This document shows, piece after piece, positions 33,355 to 44,790 of a DNA stretch of 64,000 bases (within the stretch, counting starts at the first letter, position 1; the number at the start of each line of letters is the position of its first letter). Origin of the DNA: Lota lota (lineage: Eukaryota; Chordata; Actinopteri; Gadiformes; Lotidae). The notes below the pieces were generated by a model. That model saw only the letters and a program-made list of their open reading frames with translations. It ran no database searches and had not been told where the DNA came from. Both the position numbers and the translations under genes were made by a program. Where the stretch lies: assembly GCA_026745465.1 (NCBI GenBank), contig JACYXH010000091.1, forward strand, positions 2,794,001 through 2,858,000, given 5' to 3'.

Positions 33355-35415
33355 GTAAGCCATCCTCAATATAAACTAGTGTGTGCGTGCCTGCATGCGT
33401 GTGTGTGTGTGTGTGTGAGAGAGATTAATTTTTTTGTACTTGGTTTGTAAACCGGTGAATATGCTGCAGCCCTACTGGGGCATTTAGCCGCCCTGGTCAC
33501 GTTAAATAGTGCAGCAGTTTGCATGACAAGCTGCCCTGGTTCTGCCTCTGCCAAGCAGATGATTTGTGGCTAGATGAGAAAGGAGAGACACAACAATAGG
33601 TAATTTCCAGACTTTGTTAAGCCAATTTAGATGATTGTTCGCTTTTTATTGGCACCTAATGTGAATGGATTTTTTTTTTTTAAACACAGACGGGAAAAGA
33701 GAACCTGCTGTTAACATTAAGTTGTATTTCCATCTCCGTTTTCTTTATAAACTTGAATTAGAAAGTCTTTATTAAAGTGGAACAGAATAGAAGTGAAATA
33801 TGAAATATGATGCATCACAGCACATTCATTAGGATCACATGGTGAGCTGTTACCTCCAGTCTGATGAGGTTGCAAGTGTTCATGTTGGTTTCTGATGATG
33901 GCTTAATAAATGTATACTGTGGCAATGTGCCTACAAATAGACAACCCATTTTTGCAATTCCCAACAGGAATACATGCCTTGTGTGTGTGCGTGTGCGTGT
34001 GTTTGTGTGTGTATCGTCTACATGGGCCTCGGCTTTCGTTCTGTCTCTCAGCGCCCCATTGGCACCAGCAGACAACTACACAGCAAAACATCCGTGTGTG
34101 TATCTGTTGTTCGTGTGCGTGCATCTTTGTGTGTGTATGTCACGGACCCGGTATCTATAAATAGTGTGAGAGATTTGATACCACTCTGCGGTCCGTGGAA
34201 ACAGCTCCCAGACCAATCACAGTGTGCCGACCCTGGTCCCGCACTCTGATCCCTGGATCAGTGTTACCCCTGTACCTCAGACCGCCTTGTGGTGCCACCG
34301 TGTGACTCACACACATTAAACACATGACACACATGACCCATATTACACGCACAGACTTGGTTTGCGTGTTTCTGAAATCGGTACACGCATGCAGAGCCCA
34401 TGGCCACAGCAATAGTGAATAATAGTGTAATGTATAGGTAAATGAATGAACGCTTGGTTCATTCGCCTGGTTGTTCAACGCCTGGTTGAGGTGAGCTCAC
34501 AACCTAATCTGGCTTCATGTCAATTTTCATGTCAATTTTATTTGTCTGGCCTTTAATCACTTGAACCGTCTCACAGGCCATATGTTATGGCATCATACTA
34601 ACCCGAGCCCCCCGTAGAGCTTATGGAAAAAGTCCCTTAATAATCAATGGAGAAACCTTGAGTAGGAACGCAGGGTTGGGGGATCCTTCCTTCCAGGGAT
34701 GGTTAGGAGTGCAATGGGTGCCATAATGGACAAACATAATGGTAGCATAACAAGCAAAACTGTTAAACGTCCATTTAAATTGTTAGAATTTTAAAGAAAT
34801 TTAAATTGTGTCCATGGTGGTGTAGAGATGCTGGCTAGTGGGTAAGCAGGTAGCCATGCGACCAGTCATGATCACAGCAACACACTAAATCGGAGACAGC
34901 ATTATAGTAAGATGGGGTGGACAAGGAGCATGTATGAAACCTCTGATCTAGTAGGTCTATCAGCAGCAGCAGTAGGCCAGCGCTGGTCGATTTAGCTATA
35001 ATGAGACGCTGAGGGACACTGCTAGGAGCCGACTGAGAGTGGAAAGAGATCGATTTTTTGTTTGGATTGGAATTTATCTTCAGTCAGCTACCCTGATTAC
35101 AACGGGCTAGACTGTTCCACAGATAGGGCGTCCGATGAGAGAACGCTCTGCTTCCTGCTGATTTCTGTGGAACATTTGGAATGAATAGGAGGCTAGCTCC
35201 TGAAGACCAGAGGGGCCGAGAAGGACATCGGGGAGTAATAAGGTCCTTCAGGTAGGATGGTGCTTCTCCATGTAGGATTTAATAAGTAAGAAATAGCCCC
35301 TTGAAATCGGACCCGGCATGAATTGGAAGCCAGTGGAGAGAGGAGAGAATAGGGTAATCACATTTTCTAATTCTAGAAAATGTGGAGTCTGGCAGAGTGG
35401 TGTTGGGTAAACCAG

Positions 35416-35499
35416 AGAATAATGTATTACTGTAATACAATCCAGACAATATCCACACATTCATATTGTCTGGATTGTATTACAGTAATACATTATTCT
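35416..35499. repeat. Perfect 37-bp inverted repeat (hairpin)
   Basis: The arm 35416-35452 begins AGAATAATGTATTACTGTAA and ends CCAGACAATAT. Its exact reverse complement occupies 35463-35499, separated by a 10-base loop (CCACACATTC). No mismatch was found by reading. Confidence 0.93.
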
Positions 35500-35851
35500 A
35501 AAGTAATGCATTATGCTCATTGAGCATCTCTGCGTCCACGGTGGATAACACCGGTCAGATTTTAGCAATCTTTCTAAGATGAAAGAAAGCAGTTCTTGTA
35601 ATATTTCTTTTTAACATGTGATCAACAGAGCTCTATCCAGATGTTGAGGAACCGAGCTTTGATTCACGTTTAGCAGTCCTTGGGGGCCCCATATTCAATT
35701 GTAAGTTATTCCCCAGCTCCCTTCTTTGACCTCTCTGGTCTGGTCACCGCACTAGCTACCAGGAGGTAGGGGGGAGTTGTGTGTGTGTGTGTGTGTGCTT
35801 GCCCATAGCTGTCTGTGTTAGGTGAACTAGCATTCTGTGTGTTGGAATGTA

Positions 35852-36000
35852 TCATAGACTGTAAATAATTGCGGCCGTGACACCACCCATTGGTGATGCT
35901 ACAGACGATGTCACCCATACAGAGCTACAGCTTACTCTATTCAATCAATAATAACCTATGAGAGATCGTAACCAAAGGAAAAAACAGTTGGCTTTGTGTT
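35852..36000. repeat. Dispersed teleost repeat fragment (TAGACTGTAAA family)
   Basis: ATAGACTGTAAATAATTG, CACCCATTGGTGATG and GAGATCG..ACCAAAGG follow the same order as in 28866-29170, so this is a second copy of the same family. It is interrupted nearby by a (GTT)n array. Confidence 0.45.
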
Positions 36001-36017
36001 GATAGAATTATATCACG

Positions 36018-36049
<32 letters not shown>

Positions 36050-36246
36050 GATGGTGACAAGTCTTTCCGCATCAACCTACTGGGGATGGTTCAATAACTA
36101 GATATTCTTGTCACTTGCGGAGAAGGTGTGTGTGTGTGTTAATTGCAGAGTCTTGTATCTTCAGATCACACCCTTGAAAGGGAAAGTGTGAAGGAAAGCA
36201 TAAGTGTTGCAAGTTCATTCCCCTTGTCAACTCTTGTTAGACTGAC

Positions 36247-36278
<32 letters not shown>

Positions 36279-36436
36279 GACACGAAAATGGTCCTGCATT
36301 CAAATAGAGAGGAAACATTAAATTACGCCGGTGTGGAAGTTGTTTGTGTGGAAGTGTGTTGAACTATTTACTTGGTTCATCTCTGTAGGTCAAAGCTAGG
36401 GCAGTCCATCTTTATTTATAGGTTTTCAGAGGATAA

Positions 36437-36460
36437 GGGGGGGGGGGGGGGGGGGGGGGG
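36437..36460. repeat. G24 homopolymer
   Basis: Twenty-four consecutive G residues lie on the + strand within intron 7. Confidence 0.95.
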
Positions 36461-37028
36461 CGGAGAGAGAGATTACAATTATTAATGAAAGAAATAAAGA
36501 AAAAAGCTTGGCTGGGCGAAGATGACTTCATCAAATTCTGTGTGTTTTGAGAGAGATAAAAAATGGACCTGTGTCCAGGAAATGTTGTAACTTAACTGAA
36601 AAAATGGTACAGTTATGTTTGTTTTATTAATTAATAATCTATTATATATTATTATCATTATTATTTAATGAATTAACAATTGTCTGTCAGAGATTTGCTT
36701 TCCTTTGGCACCACAGACCAGTCGTAAACCATTCTGGTTAAAAAACAACAACATTAAACCCACCTGTTGCTGCGGTCCACAGAGCGCTAAGCCATTTGTT
36801 CTCAGAAAACAATTCAAATCAAAGGCACTACAAGTCCTCCTCCTTTATAAAAATGTGTGTGCGTGCGTGTGAGAGAGAGATCTCGTTGAGCGCTGGAGTA
36901 CAGTGAGCACTGCAAAAGCTCTTGGCCTCATGCCCGTACTGACCCTCTGATGTCTGTACAGTCTGACTGTGTGTAAACAGTCTGGAGGGCTACAAATTTC
37001 AGGGGAGCTTTACATAAATGACCCCCCA

Positions 37029-37037
<9 letters not shown>

Positions 37038-37079
<42 letters not shown>

Positions 37080-37792
37080 ACACACACACACAGTTCTTTG
37101 CTCCGTTAATTGTTTGTATGTAATAATTGTTTTGGGTGTATTTGGGTTGGAGGTGTGGTACTGTTTGCCATCTGATTAGGCGTTAAGCTGTGGGGGATAC
37201 ATTTACAAAGCCCTGAAAGTCGCCAGCTTCCATGTCGGACGACAACTTTGATGTCTCCATTTAATCCTGGGTCTGAGGCTGCGGCAGCAGATCCCTGCTG
37301 ATAGGGGCGGTCGCATGGCGGCCCCACCGACAACTGATGGAAAATAAACGGCATTTTTCTCAAATGTTCTCTCTCGCGCACGCACACATAAACACACATA
37401 CACATTCACACAAGAATCACACACACAAACACACACACACACACATTCATACATTCACACAGAAACACACACACACACACGTACATAAACCCCCACACAC
37501 ACATTCACACAGAAACACACACACACACACGCCTAGAAGCACACGGATTCCAACATGTACACATAAACAAACATCTCTCTCCCTCTTTGTCTCTCCTTCT
37601 ATTTCTCTTTCTCTTGCTCTTCTGCTTTCTTTCTCTCTTTCTCTCTTTCTCTCTCTCTCTTTCTCTCTGTCTCTCTCGCTCTCACACACACACACACACA
37701 CACACCAAAACACTCACAAAATCACACACACACACAGACACACACACAGACATGCACACACACGTGAACACACACACACACGTGAACACACA
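37038..37792. repeat. Cluster of CA and CT microsatellites
   Basis: CA tracts occupy 37038-37092 and most of 37370-37540 and 37682-37792, with TTTCTC/CTCT repeats at about 37575-37682. A short motif here (GCCTAGAAGCACACGGATTC, 37531-37550) is also found in the 650-bp repeat copies. Confidence 0.88.
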
Positions 37793-38020
37793 CTCAACAT
37801 ATTTTGATGGCAAACTTTTAGTAACATCTACAATTCATACTGACTCCTAACTCCAGTAGTGAGTTAATTTCACTGTTGATTAGCAATTCGCTTTTGCATT
37901 TTAATCATGCTCAACCTGATAAGATTGAGAATAATTAAACACGACATCAATACTTTTGCATCATTTTATATAGATCCCTTTCGTTTAGAGGGAAGAGGAA
38001 AACACGTTAACACACACACA

Positions 38021-38061
<41 letters not shown>

Positions 38062-38733
38062 ACAGAGCCATGCTCAAACACTCCCTGTGGCTTTTGACAA
38101 GCAGGGCGTGGTGTGTAATCAAACAGATGTGGTGGATCAAAACAACAGCCACTTTATTGAATGAAAGAGAGAACCAAATTGTTGGCTAAATGAAGGAAAT
38201 GTAATGGCTACTTGAGGACCAGTGGAGTGGGCACAGACAGTACTTTTATGGTCAGCGGGTGAGTTTATGACGGTGGCTGTGGCAGATAAGGGGTCTGGCA
38301 GGCACCATGATGGAGCTGTAAATCTGCCACAGCGGCTGACGCTTAGACTACTGATGCTGGGATCAGTGAGGGAAACCCGTCCTTTCCACTGGACATTTTG
38401 TACGGCTTCTATAGTGTGCGTGTGTGTTTGTGTCATGTTGTGAGATCTGTGCGTCTAATTGTGTGCATGTGTGTTTGTGTGAGATATAGGCGTGTATGTG
38501 TGTGATTCTGTGGTAATGTGATTCTCTTGGTCTGTCCAGATCAAAATGAAAGATGGAGAGAGCGGAAAATTTAATCACATGTCCTTTACCCTGCCTCGTT
38601 TATCTTTCTCTGCTCGCCATGACAATTCTCTCCTTCTCACTCCAACCTCTCTTGGTTTTCTCTCGCTCTCGCTCTCATTTTTTAAATATATATTTAAAAG
38701 AGAGAGTGCCCATATAGTGGACTTATTATTATA

Positions 38734-39400
38734 TAATCCAATATTGTCATATATTATAGTCTGGATATAGGGCACTATGTTTTGATTGCCAGTCTTGCGC
38801 TCTTGTCTTCAGACAGAGATACACAAACATAGCAGGATACTACCAGGGTAGGGTGTGTGTTTTGGAGCTAAAATGATTCAACTGTTACTCTAGTTATCGA
38901 CCAAAATTTCCTACCTGAAATGTGAAGTACAAAAATCCAAACAAACCTTGAACCATGCAGATTAATTGAAACAACGACTTGGTTTCTATATAGTAAACTT
39001 AATATCATATAACCCTGTCATAAAGCTGGAGCAGTTCTGCATCCAGAGTTCAACTCTAGTCAGGGGGGAGGTGGGGGGGGGGAGACGTTGAAAGGCTGTT
39101 CTGAAGGGGGGTGCTCTGTTTTGTCACCTTCTGTCCACAGCAAGGTTGCTAGCCATTAAAAGTAAAGGAGCTCAGAGCGGTACACAGCATTTTATATCTG
39201 GAAAGCCTCTTCACACCTAATGATCTCACCTTGTCTCTCTATCTCTAGACTGGCCACACAGACACACACACACACACACACACACACACGCCTAGAAACG
39301 CACAGATACCAATATGTACACATAGGGATACCCATAAACCAACCTACTGATTATCTCCAATCTAATTTCAACTGCACCTGTGCTTAGATAATCTTACAGC
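38734..39400. repeat. 650-bp dispersed repeat, copy 1
   Basis: Starting at TAATCCAATATTGTCATATA, this segment is nearly identical to 53276-53890 in the same orientation. Shared parts include TTCAGACAGAGATACACAAA, CAACTGTTACTCTAGTTATC, CATCCAGAGTTCAACTCT, an internal CA tract, and CCCATAAACCAACCTACTGA. Homology continues weakly after 39355 into AATTTCAACTGCACC, matching 54416-54465. There are no long open frames and no obvious terminal repeats. Confidence 0.9.
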
Positions 39401-40221
39401 TGAAACTCTTACAACCCCTTTCTGCCTCTCTCTCTCCCTCTTTCTCATTTTCTCTTCCTCTCTTTCTATCTATTTTTCTTTCTTTCTCTCTGTCTCTCTC
39501 ATCTCTCTCTCTCAACTTGGCATGGATGGCGCTTTCTCTCTCTTTGTTCTCTAGATCCGTTCTATTCCAATTAAATCTCACTGAGTAGAGGTGGGGCAAG
39601 CCAGATGGATAGCTGGAATATTTACCCACCTACTATTGATGTCTTTTCCCCACAACATCATGTATGCATTAGTGTTATTCTAATTCGAATATTCGTTATA
39701 GTTAAAATTTGTGTACATTAACATTTTGACATGTGATTCTGATTGCTTTTACCCACACAGTCATGCGTATGCAATCTATTACTAATCCGTCCTAAATCAG
39801 ACATATGCGTGTTACGCTGTTTGTTTACATCTAACCACCCTCAATGAAGTCAACATCAAACTGCAAATCAGCGCCATGACAAGCGTCATCTCTGGTTTTT
39901 CCATTCAAAGGGAGAAACATCCAGATCAACTCGTGCCCAATTACGTCCGTCTGTCACCACCCCCTTCCCCAAGTCACTTTGAATATTCCAAACCACTTCC
40001 TCCTCTCAACTTCGGAACGGCAGGCATGTTGGGAAAATTGCTATTTGTTTGTTGTTGTAGTTGTTGTGTTTCTGCTTCAGTCAGCGAAAGTCGCAAGGGG
40101 ATTTCGTAGAAACGGATATTCAATTTTGAGACTTTGAGCTAGTTAGAAATGTTAACTAACTTCCATTCCAGGACTTCATAAAAAATGCCAGTTGTTTGTT
40201 TTACTTTTGATTGATGCACGC

Positions 40222-40252
<31 letters not shown>

Positions 40253-41007
40253 CATGTATGTATGAGCTTTGAGTCACGTCCATGTGTATGGATGGGAATG
40301 TTTTAATGCCACAGTACACGACAATCATATGTTCCAGATATGTGCTATTTCATTGTTCTCTTTTCTTTGATTTACTTTTGATTCCCACTACTCTACCAAG
40401 TCTTATGGCTAAATACATATTTATATGTGGTGGTCATCATCAAATTTTGAGATATATGCTAATGAATACAGTTTGTGGCAGCTGTTTACTGGTAGCATAG
40501 CCAGTATCCTCACATACAAACATTGGAAATCTTGTCTATTTTTATTTCTTCAATGTGCGAGTCAATAAAATACAAAACAGCTTTTGTCAAAAGCAGCCAT
40601 TGGTGAGTCTTGAGAAAGAAGGACGAAGGAAGAGTGGCTCTTATGCCTCTTATGTCCAGCGTGCGTGGCCCTTGTCCACTTAGTCTTAGTCACCTACGTT
40701 TCTTACTCTTATTTGTGAACATTATCGTAAAAGAGAGGGCATCGAGTGGTCCTCATTTTCTCTTTCACCTTCCTTTCACGGTCTCCTTCTCCTCTCTCTC
40801 TCTCTCTGTCTCAATGACACACATGACCTTTTTGTCAATCCGTCTCGTATGTCTCGACCGGACTAGCTGTCTGGTGGTGACTCCTGCCCGGCTACTCACT
40901 GCCTGGAGGCTCCGTCTAGAGCTAAAAGTCGGCCGGCTCTCGGTTAAGCCCTACTCATTTGCACAAGCTTCAACCAAGACAGGCTGTAACTCATTTACTG
41001 CTTGCCT

Positions 41008-41009
41008 GT

Positions 41010-41058
<49 letters not shown>
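41008..41058. repeat. (TG)n microsatellite
   Basis: This is a TG tract of about 50 bp in intron 7. Confidence 0.93.
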
Positions 41059-41060
<2 letters not shown>

Positions 41061-42283
41061 CTGCGTGTAAAATTGCCATTTTCAATGAGTCACCAAACTT
41101 TTGTTCCTATTCCAAAGAAAAGACAACCACCGTCAGACTGTGTGTGTGTGCAGACTTGTGTGCTAGTCCGCCAAGCACAAAAATAACCATATTTTAGACT
41201 CTGCAATTGCACAGCAGGTAATGAAGCAGGTTTCAAACCCATTCCTTGAAATGTCATTATTATTGACAGCGTAAAGTCCATATATCATTCTATTCATGTC
41301 ATCAGTGATGCAGTGTGCCTTTGACCACACCATTTAACCATTGCAGTGATGCGGACGTAGCACTTGCTCCCATCCACCTGGCACATGACCAGAGATTAAT
41401 ACATAATGTTCCTTTTCCGTGAGTTCAGCCCTCCAGCGAATTCATTATCCAGTGGTCCGTGTCACGCGCCAAGCGTATTCACCCTAATTAACTCTGTGGA
41501 TCCTTCTTTTGACAACTGCTGATTTAACGTGTTTCATGAGACGAGTGCAAGTGTCTGCAGTAGCAAACCAAAAGCTGATATGCTTGTGCAGGCTTGTGTG
41601 ATAAATGAGGCAATCATTATTACATTTCATGATCACCTTTTCCCTTCCTCTCCCTGTTTATTTATGTGTCTTTCCGTGTGTCAATCTTTCTCCCTCTCTT
41701 ATTTATTTTCCTGTTCTCTTTCTTACTCCCTCCCCCCTCTCTCTGTCATTCATATCCACCGGCTCCGTTTAGCGTCAGAGAAAAACACTGCACCACTGCT
41801 TCTCCGATTTCATTTTATTCCTTTCCATTTAATTTTTTATATTTGGACAGCTGTCAAGACTCACTTCCCACTCCCTCTGTTGTTCTGTTGTGTGCCACTG
41901 CCAAGTTCCGCACATCTCCCCAAGGTAGACGAGAGGGCGAGGGAGAGACAGCAAAGGAAGCTAAATGGGTGAAGGAGGAATGGAGAGAAGTTTGGCAGCA
42001 AACACTTTTAGAGCACAATATTGGCAGAGGAAAGAGACATTTCAAAATCACACCAGGTAGTCACTGCAGTGATGTTTATTTTATTCTATCACAGAATACA
42101 TAGTGTTTCAATAGTATCTCTCACAAGCAACTCAAGAACAAAACTGATCCAACGCAACGTGTTGAGGCCACCGGTGTTTGGCATTCACCTGAAATACCCC
42201 CGCCCCCCCCTCCCCCACCGTCCTCCACAACCCCACCGTCCTCACTATCCCCTCCTAACGTGTCTCTGTCTTCTCCCCGATAG

Positions 42284-42445
42284 TCTCCAGAGGAGGGCTC
42301 TCTGCTGATGGCCAGCCCCAGGATGCTGCTCCCGGAGGCGGGCACGCTGTCGCCGGCCACCCCCCTGTCCATCCACCACCAGATCCAGCTGCTCCAGCAG
42401 CAGCTGCAGCAGCAGCAGCAGCAGACGCAGGTGGCCATAGCGCAG
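42284..42445 (+). CDS. nos1ap: NOS1AP coding exon 8 (Gln-rich, start of coiled coil)
   Basis: This exon encodes 54 residues (162 nt, phase 0 at both ends). S-P-E-E-G-S-L-L-M-A-S-P-R-M-L-L-P leads into T-P-L-S-I-H-H-Q-I-Q-L-L, then a Gln stretch (QQQLQQQQQQ) and T-Q-V-A-I-A-Q. It corresponds to human TASPRMLLP...TPLSTHHQMQLLQQLLQQQQQQTQVAVAQ as remembered. The Gln run is encoded mainly by CAG, so it may vary in length between individuals. The C-terminal half begins the predicted coiled coil. The acceptor is TTCTCCCCGATAG and the donor is GTAGGA at 42446. Confidence 0.96.
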
Positions 42446-44281
42446 GTAGGACGCTCTCGCCATCTCCACATTTGCATTGTGTACACACATGCGTTCATCA
42501 TGTCCACGATACTAGAGATACATTTTTATAAAAATACTGGACAAGCAGGATTTGATGTCGTTTTTGTTTTTCTTGCTGTTATTGGTCACTCTTTTATTCA
42601 TCACATACATGTACAACGTACTACAAACCTCATTGCTGTCAAAATAATATAGCAAAAAGGCTGGAAAGGGGATGTACGCCTACCATCACTCTGGATGATT
42701 GATTCATACAATTATATATACATTTATCTGGGACACACCTACATTTTTACATTTATCCTTAAAATACTTTAAAATCTTTTATTTCTGCTACCCCAAGAAT
42801 ATCCTTTTCATCCATTTCCAAATGATTCAATGTTCTCTTGTTTTTTACCTGGTAATTTAATTAATCCTGTATGCAGAGACTAATCCATTTAAAGCATGTG
42901 TACACGTGATACCAATCAAGGATTTCAGCAAAGTTGAAATGCTTAATCGTCTTACATCCACCCACTCTCTTCACCACTCGTTTATAGCTAACACTGCAGT
43001 CTCCAATCAGCTCCAACTCCCCAATGATTAAGATGGAAAATAAATAGATAATTGATAACTAAATTATGGTAAATCTCGTTCATGCTGCGCAGGTCTGTGG
43101 GATTGCTGTGGTTACCAGCCTCTACTTTGAAGGTGGCAGGCCATCGTTGGTTGACTAAACGGTTAGTGAGGCTGGTGACATCTCAGAGTGCTTTGCCTGG
43201 GAAAGGGGTTAGCTACCAGATGCACCAGTGTCATTATCAAGCTGTGTACACAATAAGCCATGCCTCACACAGCCAGACCATATTCGCTTCGTTCATTAGG
43301 TCTGGGAAGTCTGCCGTCGTCAATGTACGTTTACGGGCCTCGTGAATCAACCTTACTTTGCATCCGATTGGGTGAGCTTCAACCAGTTGGATCCCATATT
43401 TACAACGTAAACACCATTAGCGAATTTTCATTGAAGTAAAAACGTCATGCATTCAAATAAATAATTCCAAAGCAGCATGGGTATTACTATATCCATTAAT
43501 CCATTGTAGAAATGTCCAAAACGGCATTTCCAGGTTCATCATCATCTACTACTTCATCGACATCACTGGCTGGGGTTTGCTGATTGGCTGAGTGTATTTT
43601 GTTCAGAGCCAAGCTGCCCATATTTAAATTTTTTACTAAATATATATAATATATATAAAACAAATGGCTGGTAGAGTTTTGAAATATTAAGTGGTAAATG
43701 TATATTGATTCTATGATAGCAATTGTCCATGGTCATGAATGTTTGATAAATATTGGGCATCTTTCGATGATATTTGGAAAAGATGTATGTAGACACTGTT
43801 TCCTTTTGACATGCGTGCGAATGTGAAGGGGATGCTTGTGTCAGCAGGGAAGGTTAGAAAGAAAAGAAAATTAATACACTGATACACTGTGAAGAAGGGA
43901 ACAATGTGTGTGTGGGTGTGTTTAGTTTGTGGTTCTAGGCTATATGAATGGATAAGTCAGTGTATATTTGTGTACTACAGAGACAAATATGAACATTTTC
44001 TTCCGATGACTATCGGAGGATATAATGGATGGATGTTTCTCTCTCTCTGTCTCTTGCTCTCTCGGTCACATGTCTTTATCCCCCACTTGCTTCCATAAGC
44101 CAACTCACATTTACAATTAGCATTTTTTACACACTCGATCTCGCACATGCACAATCGGTCACACACAGACACACATACATACACACACACTGACACACAC
44201 CATTATCTGTGAAGGGGGAATTTTCCACATTCCTGATTAAAAAAACTGAACACTGTGAGGAAGAAATGATGCTGCGTGTGT

Positions 44282-44318
<37 letters not shown>

Positions 44319-44601
44319 TGTCGTACTTCAAAGAGCCCTGGTGTGTGAGTGAGTGTTTCCAGTAATCCTTTGTGAGTGGGGGGGGGACGGGGGGACGGGG
44401 ACGGGGGGACGACCCCAATCTGTTGAGTCACAGTACACAATCTTCAGTGCTTCCTGCTGATACAGAGACAAGACACGAGAGCTGGCAACTCTCTTGGTCT
44501 AGCAGCACTGGGCTAGTACAGGCCCCCATGATGGAAGGTGAGGAATTTCATCAGCGAATTAGTTATGAAATAGTTATTACCAAGTATCAATGAACAGAGA
44601 T

Positions 44602-44603
<2 letters not shown>

Positions 44604-44636
<33 letters not shown>

Positions 44637-44697
44637 AGACCTACAGGAAACTACGAAAAAAGCTTGTGAGCGGCAATGTTGGAATCTCTAGTCAATC

Positions 44698-44766
<69 letters not shown>

Positions 44767-44790
44767 ATGCATGTGTGGAGACTTACAGGA
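44604..44790. repeat. Duplicated (TG)n plus GGAGACYTACAGGAAACTA unit
   Basis: TG tracts at 44604-44634 and 44701-44764 are each followed by the same short motif, so the tract plus its flank appears to have been duplicated in tandem. Confidence 0.85.

Larger units (their letters stand above)
33355..42283 (+). other. nos1ap: NOS1AP intron 7
   Basis: This 8.9-kb intron has a GTAAGC donor and a TTCTCCCCGATAG acceptor. It holds dispersed-repeat-like sequence at about 34840-35500 that contains a perfect 37-bp hairpin (35416-35499), and a TAGACTGTAAA-family fragment at 35852-36000. Simple repeats are a (GTT)n tract (36016-36050), a G24 run (36437-36460), CA and CT tracts (37038-37092 and 37370-37792), a CA tract (38011-38062) and TG tracts (40225-40251 and 41008-41058). 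A 650-bp duplicated repeat starts at 38734. A 34145-34197 segment carries CACGGACC and GGTCCGTG as an inverted pair. No gene is recognised. Confidence 0.8.

Noticed and set aside
32659..33369. 236-codon minus-strand open frame
   Set aside because: It is the antisense of exon 7 joined to CA-repeat translation; no recognisable domain.
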